Source of the DNA: JAEUHZ01 sp964552795
Lineage (GTDB): Bacteria; Planctomycetota; UBA1135; GCA-002686595
Direction: 5' to 3'
Length of the DNA: 64,000 nt
Assembly: GCA_964552795.1 (NCBI GenBank)
Contig: CAZKIO010000002.1
Coordinates: 1-64,000 of the forward strand
Shown: one piece after another, positions 36,253 through 44,105 of the stretch
Layout: every line of letters begins with the position of its first letter
How positions within the stretch are numbered: position 1 is the stretch's first letter
Notes under the pieces: generated by a model
Database searches by the model: none
Told to the model about the DNA's origin: nothing
Seen by the model: only the letters and a program-made list of their open reading frames with translations
Position numbers and translations under genes: made by a program

Positions 36253-37605
36253 GTGACGGACGGAGAGCGCGCGATCTCGTACGCGCCGACGGATGGGTTG
36301 TGCTACGACCCTTCCGAGGCGCGGTACTGGGATGCCGAAGGCCTCCGCAAGGAGGTCGAGCGCACGTTCGAGATCTGCCACGGCTGCCGGCTGTGCTTCA
36401 AGTACTGCGACTCGTTCCCGACGCTGTTCCGGCGCATCGACGAGGATCACGACGGCGACGTGCGCAAGATCACGCCGGAAGAGACCGCCGAGGTCATGGA
36501 CGCGTGCTTCCAGTGCAAGCTGTGCGAGGTGCAGTGCCCGTACACGCCGCGCGACGGTCACGCGTTCCAGCTCGATTTTCCCAGGCTCGTGCACCGCTGG
36601 AAGGCGCAGCGCGCGCGGCGCGACGGCACGCGCCTGCGCGACCGCGTGCTGGCCGATCCGGACGCGGCCGGCCGCGCGGCGCGCGCCAGCCTGGGCGCCG
36701 CCAACGTCCTGAACCGTGTCGGAGCGCACCGCTGGTTCCTGGAGAAGGTGCTGGGCGTGCACCGCGAGAAGCTGCTGCCCGACTTCGCGCCGCAGACGTT
36801 CGAGCGCTGGGCGGAACGCGCGGGCAAGGTCGCCGCCGGCGCGGACTGCGAAGCCGTGCTGTTCCCGACCTGCTACGTGCAGAACAACGCGCCCGAACTG
36901 GGGCGCGACACGCTGGAGGTGCTGGAGACGAACGGCATCCGCGTCGGCTGCGTGCAAGGCCTGGCCTGCTGCGGCATGCCGGCCTGGGAGCACGGCGACC
37001 TCGCGACCGTGCGCGAGCGCGCGCGCACGACGCTGGACGCGCTGGAGCCGTTCGTGGCCGCGGGGGCCCGGGTCGTGGCGATCAACCCCACCTGCTCCAT
37101 GATGCTGCGGCGCGAGTGGCCGGAGCTGCTGGAAGGGCGCGACCGCGAGCGCGCGCGCGCGCTGGCGGCGCAGGTCGTCGATCCTTGCGAGTACCTGTGG
37201 TCGATCCGCGACGAGCCGCGCTTCCGGGCGCAGGTGCGCTCGCGACCGAACGGGCCGATCGCCTACCACGCGCCCTGCCACCTGCGCGCGCAGGCCGTCG
37301 GCTTCCGCGCGCGCGACCTGTTCCGCAAACTCCTGGGTGCCGAGGTCGTACCGGTCATGGAGTGCTGCGGACACGACGGCACCTACGCGATGAGAGTGGA
37401 AGGCTACGAACCCAGCCGGCGCATCGGACGGCGCGCCTTCGAGGGCATGACCGACGTGCCGGCGTCGACGTGGTCCACGGACTGTCCGCTGGCGGCCCTG
37501 CAATTCGAGCAGCACGCGGGGACGCGGCCCGTGCACCCCATGACGATCCTGGCGCGGGCCTACCGCGGCGAAGCGTTCCCGCCCGCGCGGCCGGAGGGTG
37601 CGTGA
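36253..37605 (+). CDS. GlpC/HdrD-like iron-sulfur oxidoreductase
   Basis: 450 residues from a GTG start. Two 4Fe-4S ferredoxin motifs are complete: Cys42, 45, 48, 52 (CHGCRLCFKYC) and Cys85, 88, 91, 95 (CFQCKLCEVQC). Two CCG domains follow (PTCYVQNN ... CCGMP and APCHLRA ... ECCGHDG), the type that binds the noncubane cluster in heterodisulfide reductase. It probably passes electrons to or from the rubrerythrin encoded upstream. The same trio rubrerythrin/FeS protein/DUF3501 recurs in other bacteria. Its stop codon overlaps the DUF3501 start (TGATG). Confidence 0.9.
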   Translation: MTDGERAISYAPTDGLCYDPSEARYWDAEGLRKEVERTFEICHGCRLCFKYCDSFPTLFRRIDEDHDGDVRKITPEETAEVMDACFQCKLCEVQCPYTPRDGHAFQLDFPRLVHRWKAQRARRDGTRLRDRVLADPDAAGRAARASLGAANVLNRVGAHRWFLEKVLGVHREKLLPDFAPQTFERWAERAGKVAAGADCEAVLFPTCYVQNNAPELGRDTLEVLETNGIRVGCVQGLACCGMPAWEHGDLATVRERARTTLDALEPFVAAGARVVAINPTCSMMLRREWPELLEGRDRERARALAAQVVDPCEYLWSIRDEPRFRAQVRSRPNGPIAYHAPCHLRAQAVGFRARDLFRKLLGAEVVPVMECCGHDGTYAMRVEGYEPSRRIGRRAFEGMTDVPASTWSTDCPLAALQFEQHAGTRPVHPMTILARAYRGEAFPPARPEGA

Positions 37606-38168
37606 TGCGGCGCGTGCGGCGGGAGGAGATCCTCGACTACGCGACGTACGGCGACCGGCGCGACGCGCTGCGCGCCGAGGCCATGGCGCACAAGGAGGCG
37701 CGCCGCGTGCACGTCGGGCCGTGGCTCACGTTCCTGTTCGAGAACGCCGACACCGTGCGCCACCAGGTCCACGAGATGGTGCGCGCCGAGCGCATCGTGC
37801 GCGAGGCCGACGTGCGCCACGAGCTGGACACCTACAACGAGCTGATCGGCGGCCCCGGCGAGCTGGGCTGCACGCTGCTGATCGAGATCGACGATCCCGC
37901 GGAACGCGACCGGTTGCTGCGCGCCTGGCTCGACCTTCCCGAGCGGACCTACGTCGAACTGCAGGACGGCCGGCGCGCGCGCGCGAGGATCGACGAGCGC
38001 CAGCGCGGCCGCGGGCGGCTCTCGGCCGTGCAGTACCTCAAGTTCGAGGTCGGCGGCGGGCTGCCCGTCGCCGTGGGGTGCGATCATCCGGACGTCGCGG
38101 CCCGCACCGTGCTGTCCGACGCGCAGCGCGCGGCGTTGTCCGGCGATCTGGCCCAGGAGGACTCGTGA
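37605..38168 (+). CDS. DUF3501 family protein
   Basis: 187 residues. Family features: RREEILDYATYGDRR at the start, VGPWLTFLFENADTVRHQVHEM in the middle and YLKFEVG near the end. Function is unestablished; its constant neighbours are rubrerythrin and the FeS oxidoreductase, so a redox or assembly role is likely (inference). GTG 37602 is an alternative start one codon earlier. The stop codon overlaps the next gene by 4 bases (GTGA). Confidence 0.88.
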   Translation: MRRVRREEILDYATYGDRRDALRAEAMAHKEARRVHVGPWLTFLFENADTVRHQVHEMVRAERIVREADVRHELDTYNELIGGPGELGCTLLIEIDDPAERDRLLRAWLDLPERTYVELQDGRRARARIDERQRGRGRLSAVQYLKFEVGGGLPVAVGCDHPDVAARTVLSDAQRAALSGDLAQEDS

Positions 38169-39238
38169 AGGCGTTCACCTGCGCGATCGCGCTGGCCGCG
38201 TTGTGCATCCCTGCGGCACAGGCGCGTCAGGATGCCTCCCAGACGCCCGCGGAACCGGCCGCGGCGCCGGTCGACCCCGAGCGCCCGGCGCGTGCGCCGC
38301 AGGTGCAGCCGGTGCCTCTGCCCGCGGCGCTGGATTCCTTCGAGGGATCGGCAGTCGAGCGCATCCTGCAGACCTGGCCGGACGGCCGGCCGCGGCGCGT
38401 GTCGTACGTGAAGCGCGGGACGCAGATCGACCACGGCCCGGACCTGCGCTGGCACGAGAACGGCGGGCTGTGGATCCGTCGGCAGTGGCGCGACGGCCGG
38501 CAGGACGGACCCTTCGAGCAGTGGCACGTCAGCGGGTTCCAGGCCGCGCAAGGCGCGTTCCGGGCGGACTCCCGGCACGGCGCGTGGACGCTGTGGTACG
38601 AGTCGGGCGCGCCGCTGGGCACGCGCACCTACGCGGACGGTCGGCTCGACGGGGTGAAGCTCGAGTGGTTCCCGAGCGGCGTCCTGCGTTCGCGCACCGA
38701 GTGGGCGAACGGCCTCGAGCACGGCGCGAGCCTGCATCAGTGGCCGAACGCCGCCGTGCAGATGCGCGGCCGCCACGAGGCGGGCCTGCGCGTGGGGCCC
38801 TGGGAGGAGCGCGACAACGAGGGCCGCGTCCTGCTGCAGGGCAGCTACGTCGCGGGCCGCGAGGACGGCGAGTTCGTGCGCGTCGACGGGTTCGGCATCC
38901 GCAGCGTGGAGAACTTCGCCAACGGCGTCCTGGAGGGCCTGCGCACGACCTTCGACCCGACCGGCCAGCGCATCAGCGCGACCACGTACCGCGCGGGCAA
39001 GGCCGACGGCCTCGCGCGCGAATGGTTCGCCGGCGGCGGGCCCAAGAGCGAGATCCACTTCCGCGCCGGCGTGCAGGACGGGCCCGTGCGCTACTGGTTC
39101 GAGGGCGGCGCGCTGCAGGTCGAGGGCACGATGGCGCAGGGCAAACGCGAGGGGCGCTGGACCTACTACAGGCCGGACGGCACGCGCGATCCGGCCTGGA
39201 GCGGGACCTACCGCGACGACCAGAAGGTCGCCGATTGA
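38165..39238 (+). CDS. Secreted MORN/YwqK-repeat protein 1
   Basis: 357 residues from a GTG start overlapping DUF3501. A signal peptide (about 1-19, AQA) and a Pro/Ala-rich linker to about 60 precede roughly ten divergent repeats of 22-25 residues with the pattern NG....G.y.dG...G.W..W. These are MORN-like repeats often annotated as YwqK-family antitoxin, an automatic label that does not prove toxin neutralisation. It is periplasmic or extracellular, unlike the next two copies. Confidence 0.82.
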   Translation: MKAFTCAIALAALCIPAAQARQDASQTPAEPAAAPVDPERPARAPQVQPVPLPAALDSFEGSAVERILQTWPDGRPRRVSYVKRGTQIDHGPDLRWHENGGLWIRRQWRDGRQDGPFEQWHVSGFQAAQGAFRADSRHGAWTLWYESGAPLGTRTYADGRLDGVKLEWFPSGVLRSRTEWANGLEHGASLHQWPNAAVQMRGRHEAGLRVGPWEERDNEGRVLLQGSYVAGREDGEFVRVDGFGIRSVENFANGVLEGLRTTFDPTGQRISATTYRAGKADGLAREWFAGGGPKSEIHFRAGVQDGPVRYWFEGGALQVEGTMAQGKREGRWTYYRPDGTRDPAWSGTYRDDQKVAD

Positions 39239-39264
39239 CCCCCGTCCCCCCAGGAGGGGCACTC

Positions 39265-40086
39265 ATGTTGCACGTGGTGCGGCGCGCCGACGGGACCCGG
39301 GCCGCCCAGGGTCCGCTGCTCGACGGGCTGCGGTCGGGGACGTGGATCGAGTTCGCGCGCAACGGCCGCAAGCGGCGCGAGTGCGAGTACGAACGCGGCC
39401 TGCGTCACGGCTGGAGCACGCGCTGGCACGCGGGCGGTGCCAAGCAGTCCGAGGGCGCCTACGAGCGCGGCCTGCGCGTCGGCGACTGGACCTTCTGGCG
39501 CGCCGGCGGCGGCCTGCGCGCGCAGGGCGCGTTCATCGACGGGTGCGCGCACGGCGCGTGGACCTTCCACCACGACAACGGCCAGCGCTCCGCCAGCGGT
39601 GCGTACGAGCCGGGCGGACGCGACGGCACGTGGACGCACTGGCACCGCAACGGACGCATCGCGTCGCGCGGACCGTGGCGCGCGGGCCGGCGCGAGGGCC
39701 TGTTCGAGGCCTGGCATCCCGGCGGGGCGCTGCAGAGCCGCGGCGAGTACCGCGACGGGCTGCGCGAGGGTCCGTGGGACCTGTGGCACGGCAACGGCGT
39801 CCGCGCCGCGCAGGGCGAGTACCAGGCCGGCCGGCGCCACCATCTGTGGAGGCTGTGGCACGACAACGGGCAGCTGCGCGCCGAGGGGACGTTGGACGCG
39901 GGCGTCCTCGAGGGCTGGTGGACCGAGTGGTACGAGGAGGGGCGCAAGCGCTCGGAGGGCGAGTTCCGCGGCGGCCTGCTGCAAGGGCCGTGGTCCTTCT
40001 GGCACGCCGACGGTTCGATCGATTCCTCGCGCTGCGGCGTCTACGCGGACGACGTGCTCAGCGAACCGTTCGAGCCGCGCACCTAG
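39265..40086 (+). CDS. Cytosolic MORN/YwqK-repeat protein 2
   Basis: 273 residues almost entirely made of about eleven 24-residue repeats (HDNGQRSASGAYEPGGRDG type, each ending in W-x-x-W/F). There is no signal peptide. A strong Shine-Dalgarno CAGGAGG lies upstream of ATG. Its stop codon abuts the ATG of the JAMM peptidase gene with no spacer. Confidence 0.82.
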   Translation: MLHVVRRADGTRAAQGPLLDGLRSGTWIEFARNGRKRRECEYERGLRHGWSTRWHAGGAKQSEGAYERGLRVGDWTFWRAGGGLRAQGAFIDGCAHGAWTFHHDNGQRSASGAYEPGGRDGTWTHWHRNGRIASRGPWRAGRREGLFEAWHPGGALQSRGEYRDGLREGPWDLWHGNGVRAAQGEYQAGRRHHLWRLWHDNGQLRAEGTLDAGVLEGWWTEWYEEGRKRSEGEFRGGLLQGPWSFWHADGSIDSSRCGVYADDVLSEPFEPRT

Positions 40087-40551
40087 ATGGAAAGCCGCCT
40101 CGAACTGGGCGCAGGCGAGCGCGCGCTGCTGACGGCCTGGGCGCGGGCAGCCGCGCCGCGCGAGGCCTGCGGGCTGCTGCTGGGGCGGAACGCGCCCGAG
40201 GGCGCGCGGGTGGTCGAGGTCGTGCGCGCGCGCAACCGCCGCGCCGCGCCGGGTCGCTTCGAGATCGATCCCGGGGACGTGGTCGCCGCCGACCGGCGCG
40301 CGCGCTCGCTCGGGCTCGAGCTGCTCGGCGCGTGGCACTCGCACGCACAGGGCTGTGCGCGACCCTCGGCCGCCGACCGCGCGGGCGCGTGGGCCGGCGT
40401 GGTCAGCCTGATCGTCGCGCCGGCCGCGCGCGACGGCGCGACGCTGCGCGCCTGGATCTGCCGCGCCGGGACCTGGCGCGAGCTTCGGTTGGCGCGCCGC
40501 GGACCGTCCGAGGATGCCGCGGATCCAACTCCCGCGCACTCCGGCGCGTAG
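40087..40551 (+). CDS. JAMM/MPN+ (M67-type) metallopeptidase
   Basis: 154 residues, a minimal JAB domain. The JAMM catalytic set is complete: Glu26 in EACGLLLG, then His84, His86, Ser94 and Asp97 in WHSHAQGCARPSAAD. Bacterial stand-alone JAMM proteins remove C-terminal residues or sulfur-carrier adducts from ubiquitin-like proteins such as ThiS/MoaD/CysO relatives, or act in ubiquitin-like conjugation systems. No ubiquitin-like or E1 gene is visible nearby. Placement between two MORN-repeat genes, with zero spacing to the upstream one, is unusual. Confidence 0.87.
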   Translation: MESRLELGAGERALLTAWARAAAPREACGLLLGRNAPEGARVVEVVRARNRRAAPGRFEIDPGDVVAADRRARSLGLELLGAWHSHAQGCARPSAADRAGAWAGVVSLIVAPAARDGATLRAWICRAGTWRELRLARRGPSEDAADPTPAHSGA

Positions 40552-40580
40552 TCGTGTCGCGGGCGGCGCGGCCGACCTGC

Positions 40581-40586
40581 TAACGT
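40581..40586 (+). promoter_or_regulatory. -10-like hexamer TAACGT before MORN protein 3
   Basis: It ends 6 bases before the ATG at 40593, the exact leaderless spacing, giving this copy its own transcript. Confidence 0.45.
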
Positions 40587-40592
40587 GTCCCC

Positions 40593-41459
40593 ATGATCGC
40601 AGCCATCGTCCTGTCCCTGATGCAGGCGTCCGCGCCGACGGACGCGCCGCGCGGCGAGGTCCGCACGTTCTTCCACGAGAACGGCGTGAAGGCCCGCGAG
40701 GGGCGCGTGGTGGACGGCCGGCGCGAGGGGACGTGGATCGGCTGGCACGACAACGGCGCCAAGGCCTACGAAGGCGAGATCCGGGACTACGCGCGCGTGG
40801 GGCTGTGGACCTATTGGAACCGCAACGGCGCGCGCCACTCGGCCGGCCACTGGCTCGACGGCGAGCGCGTCGGCACGTGGACCTTCTGGCATCCCAACGG
40901 CGCGAAGGCCTCGGAGGGCGAGTTCCGTCACGGCCGTCGCTTCGGCCTCTGGACCGCGTGGCAGGACAACGGCCGGCTCCATACGCAGGGCGAGTTCCGC
41001 GGCGACGTGCAGCACGGCGAGTGGACGCTGTTCGATCCGGAGGGGCGCAAGCTGTCGTCGGGTCCGTACCAGAACGGGCTGCGCAACGGCGTGTGGACGC
41101 GCTTCTACGACGACGGCGCGAAGGAGTGGCAGGGCCGCTTCACCAACGACAAGGAGGAGGGACGCTGGATGCGCTGGCATCGCAACGGCGAGGTCATGGC
41201 GATCGGCGACTACGTGGAGGGACGGATGCACGGCGAGTGGATCGGCTTCCACGACAACGGGCAGCGCGAGTACCTGGGCACCTTCCACCTGGGCTTCGAG
41301 AACGGCCGGTGGACCTACTGGTGGCCCGACGGCCACAAGAAGTCGACCGGCGACTTCGTCGCAGGCAAGCGTCAGGGCTACTGGGAGGTGTGGGACGAGG
41401 AGGGCGAGATCGCCGTGAACCTCGCCGGCAACTACGTCGACGGCCGGAGGCAGCCGTGA
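40593..41459 (+). CDS. MORN/YwqK-repeat protein 3, possibly exported
   Basis: 288 residues. A short hydrophobic N-terminus (MIAAIVLSLMQA) may be a weak signal. It is followed by about eleven regular 24-residue repeats, more uniform than in the other two copies (for example HDNGAKAYEGEIRD, NRNGARHSAGHWLD, HPNGAKASEGEFRH). Its stop codon overlaps the GTG of the next gene. Confidence 0.82.
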   Translation: MIAAIVLSLMQASAPTDAPRGEVRTFFHENGVKAREGRVVDGRREGTWIGWHDNGAKAYEGEIRDYARVGLWTYWNRNGARHSAGHWLDGERVGTWTFWHPNGAKASEGEFRHGRRFGLWTAWQDNGRLHTQGEFRGDVQHGEWTLFDPEGRKLSSGPYQNGLRNGVWTRFYDDGAKEWQGRFTNDKEEGRWMRWHRNGEVMAIGDYVEGRMHGEWIGFHDNGQREYLGTFHLGFENGRWTYWWPDGHKKSTGDFVAGKRQGYWEVWDEEGEIAVNLAGNYVDGRRQP

Positions 41460-42511
41460 TCCAGGCGGCGGCCGGCCTGCTGGCGTGCGTTCTGGCCTCC
41501 GCCGCCGCGGCGGGCCGCGACGACCGGGTCGAACTGGTCGCTCGTCCCAGCGCGGGCGCGCACCGGGTCCACGCGATCGTTCTCGAGCACGATCTCGTGA
41601 CGCTGCGCATGTCGACCCGCGTGGCCGGCATCGAGCAGTCGCGCCAGGACGGCGTCGACGTCAAGAGCTCCTGGAGCGCGCGCATCCGCGAGGAGACGCG
41701 CGAGGTCGAGGACGGCCGGCCGACCAGCCTGCGGCGCGTGTACGAGGATGCGCGCCTGCAGGCCGATCTCACGCTGCGCGCGGGCAGCGCGACGCCGCGC
41801 ATCGACACGCTGGAGGCCGCGTCGCCGCTCTCGGGGTGCTCGGTCCTGTTCACCTGGGCGCCCGCGCGCGGCGACTACGGGCGACTGTACGACCAGCGCG
41901 AGTCGAGCGACGAGTTCCTGCCGCGCCTCGCGGCGCGCAGCGACCTGGCGGACCTGCTCCCCGGCCGCGCGGTGGCGGTCGGCGAGAGCTGGGCGGTCGC
42001 ACCCGAGCACCTCGGCGCCGCGTTGACGCACGGCGGCGAGATCCCGCTGCGGTTCACCAAGGGCGCCGACAACGCCTTCGTGCGTTCCCTGGCGCTGGGG
42101 ATCGGCGGCCTGCTCGATCCGGTGTTCGACGGACCCGTGGGCGGCGACGTGCGTGCGACGCTGCGGGCCGTCGACGACGGGCCCGAGGGACGGCGCGCGC
42201 GCATCGATCTGGAGGTCGACCTGCGCGTCGACCGCGATCAGACCGCGCTCGTGCGCCGGCGCAGCGGCTGGGACGGGGACGCCGGCACGCAGGTCCAGTC
42301 CTCGCGCCTCGCGTGGTCGCTCAAGGGCCGCGGGGAACTCGTCTGGAGCCTGGCCGGCGCGCGCGCGATCTCGTTGACGCTGACCGGCGCGGAGGAGGTC
42401 GGCTCGCGCGCCGTGCTCACCCGCAGCGAGGGCGAGATCGTGCACGAGATCCAGCTCTCCGGCGGCCTCAAGCACAGCGTGCGCATCGACGACGTCCCCG
42501 CGCGGCGCTGA
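41456..42511 (+). CDS. Secreted protein of unknown function after the MORN genes
   Basis: 351 residues from a GTG start that overlaps the MORN 3 stop codon (GTGA). A signal peptide runs to about residue 19 (AAAAG). The mature part is beta-rich with alternating charged and hydrophobic residues, and one central Cys (LSGCSVLF). I recognise no domain; the layout resembles other secreted planctomycete proteins of unknown function. It is probably co-translated with MORN protein 3. Confidence 0.7.
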   Translation: MIQAAAGLLACVLASAAAAGRDDRVELVARPSAGAHRVHAIVLEHDLVTLRMSTRVAGIEQSRQDGVDVKSSWSARIREETREVEDGRPTSLRRVYEDARLQADLTLRAGSATPRIDTLEAASPLSGCSVLFTWAPARGDYGRLYDQRESSDEFLPRLAARSDLADLLPGRAVAVGESWAVAPEHLGAALTHGGEIPLRFTKGADNAFVRSLALGIGGLLDPVFDGPVGGDVRATLRAVDDGPEGRRARIDLEVDLRVDRDQTALVRRRSGWDGDAGTQVQSSRLAWSLKGRGELVWSLAGARAISLTLTGAEEVGSRAVLTRSEGEIVHEIQLSGGLKHSVRIDDVPARR

Positions 42512-42532
42512 GCGAGGGGGCGGCGCGGCGCG

Positions 42533-43891
42533 TCAGGGACAGAAGACGATGCGCACCGCGTTGGAGAGCCCGACGCCGAAGGGATCGCCGGGGTCCTGGA
42601 ACCAGAGCTGGTAGTGGCGCGTGGTCCCGACCATGGCCGGCGTCACCGGCACCGGGATCGACACGCCGCCCAGGAAGTCGAACACGAACTGTCCCTCGCG
42701 CCGCAGGGGGCGCATCGCCAGCAGCGTTCCGCCCTGGAACGGCGCGGCCGCGGGCGCACCGCCCGAGAACCAGATGCCGCTCGCGCCGGGGATGCCGCCG
42801 CCGGTCTCGATGAAGAGGTCCTGGGTCGAGACGTTCGGGCGGCCCGACACGCCGAGCGCGGGCAGGCCGCCCTGCGAGGTCATCTTGGGCGTGCCGTACA
42901 AGAGCGGCGCCGGACAGGGCGCGTGCGCGGGGTCGAACGGGAACGCGTTCGAGAGCGCCGCGCCGCTGGTGCCCGGGACGCGGACCAGCACGTCGCCCGG
43001 CGCGGCGTTGGCCGGGATCGCGAGCGCGATCCGCGTGCCGCCGGCGCTCGAGGAGAGGCCGGCCGCGACGAGCGGCGTGCCGTCGGCCGAAGGCGAGCCG
43101 TCGGTGAACCAGACCGCGTTGTCCGCGGCGTCGAAGTGCGCGCCGACCAGCGTCAGCACGTTGCCCGCGAGCTCGTACGTGTCGATGCGCGGCTTGAAGG
43201 CCGACCGCACGCCGTACAGGGCTCGCACGCCGTCGACGTCGTCCCACTCGATCGAACGCTTGTCGATGTTCGTGCCCGAGCCCGAGGGGAACATCGTGAG
43301 CTGATCGGAGATGCCCGAGTGGTCGAGTCCCAGCGCGTGTCCGTACTCGTGGGCCATGACGCCCTGGATGTCCTTGTGCCCCGCGATCACCGGGAACGGG
43401 CCCGGCCCGTCCTGCCAGACCCCCGCGTCGCGGTAGAAGCGGATGCGCCAGCCGTCCGAGATCGGGATCTCGGTGAAGGCCAGCACACCGAGCGAGGAGC
43501 CGCCGATCTCGGACACGATGTTGTCGTCGACGCCGCCCACGCCGCCGGCCAGCCCCTGCCAGGTGCTGTCGAAGTCGGCGCCGCCCGAGCCCAGCGATCC
43601 GGGCTGCGTGGGATCGCCCTGTCCGTCGCCGTGCGGACCGCTGCCCCATTCGACGACGGCCTTCCAGATCGCGAGCGGCGCGCCGGTCGCCCCGGGGAAG
43701 CTCGGATCCGGGCTCTGGTTGTCGTTGGCCTCGGGGTCGCTGAAGTTGTTGAACACGCGCACGTCGCGCTGCGCGAGGTCCAGCGTGCCGCCCAGCGCGC
43801 TCCAGGCGCGCGGCGTGGCGGGCAGCAGCAGGAAGGCGGCCAGCGCGAACGCGGTCGCGGCGGGCAGGGTGGTCTGGCAGGCGGAATGCAT
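42533..43891 (-). CDS. Secreted matrixin-like zinc metalloprotease
   Basis: 452 residues. A signal peptide (about 1-30) is followed by a metzincin catalytic domain: HEYGHALGLDH is a full HExxHxxGxxH zinc site and LTMFPSG fits the Met-turn. A DDVDGVRALYG motif closes the domain, as in matrixins. An Ig/TIG-like domain comes next (about 230-320) and then the C-terminal module with PFQGGTL, YQLWFQDPGDPF and the ending VFCP shared with two other proteins in the window. It likely digests extracellular protein. Confidence 0.87.
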   Translation of the reverse strand: MHSACQTTLPAATAFALAAFLLLPATPRAWSALGGTLDLAQRDVRVFNNFSDPEANDNQSPDPSFPGATGAPLAIWKAVVEWGSGPHGDGQGDPTQPGSLGSGGADFDSTWQGLAGGVGGVDDNIVSEIGGSSLGVLAFTEIPISDGWRIRFYRDAGVWQDGPGPFPVIAGHKDIQGVMAHEYGHALGLDHSGISDQLTMFPSGSGTNIDKRSIEWDDVDGVRALYGVRSAFKPRIDTYELAGNVLTLVGAHFDAADNAVWFTDGSPSADGTPLVAAGLSSSAGGTRIALAIPANAAPGDVLVRVPGTSGAALSNAFPFDPAHAPCPAPLLYGTPKMTSQGGLPALGVSGRPNVSTQDLFIETGGGIPGASGIWFSGGAPAAAPFQGGTLLAMRPLRREGQFVFDFLGGVSIPVPVTPAMVGTTRHYQLWFQDPGDPFGVGLSNAVRIVFCP

Positions 43892-44105
43892 GCGCGGTCG
43901 GTGGTCCCTCGCGGTCCTCCTAGGACGCGGCCGGTCGCGGCTGCGATCCCCGAATCGGAAGGCTTTTCCCGGGGTGCGGAGCCCAGGCAGCCAATCCTAC
44001 CCCGGCGCGCGGCGCGCGGCGGGACTTGCCAGCGCGCCCGCCGTGACCAGAATCAGGCCGCAGCAGCGCGCGCCTCGGCGGCGCGGGCGCCCGGATTCCC
44101 CGACC

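Noticed and set aside
38165..41459. Toxin-antitoxin system based on the YwqK label
   Set aside because: No small toxin gene is present and the repeats alone are no evidence for antitoxin activity.
44026..44053. TTGCCA/CAGAAT as htpG promoter
   Set aside because: The -10 does not fit the TAnnnT pattern and no CIRCE or other heat-shock operator is visible.
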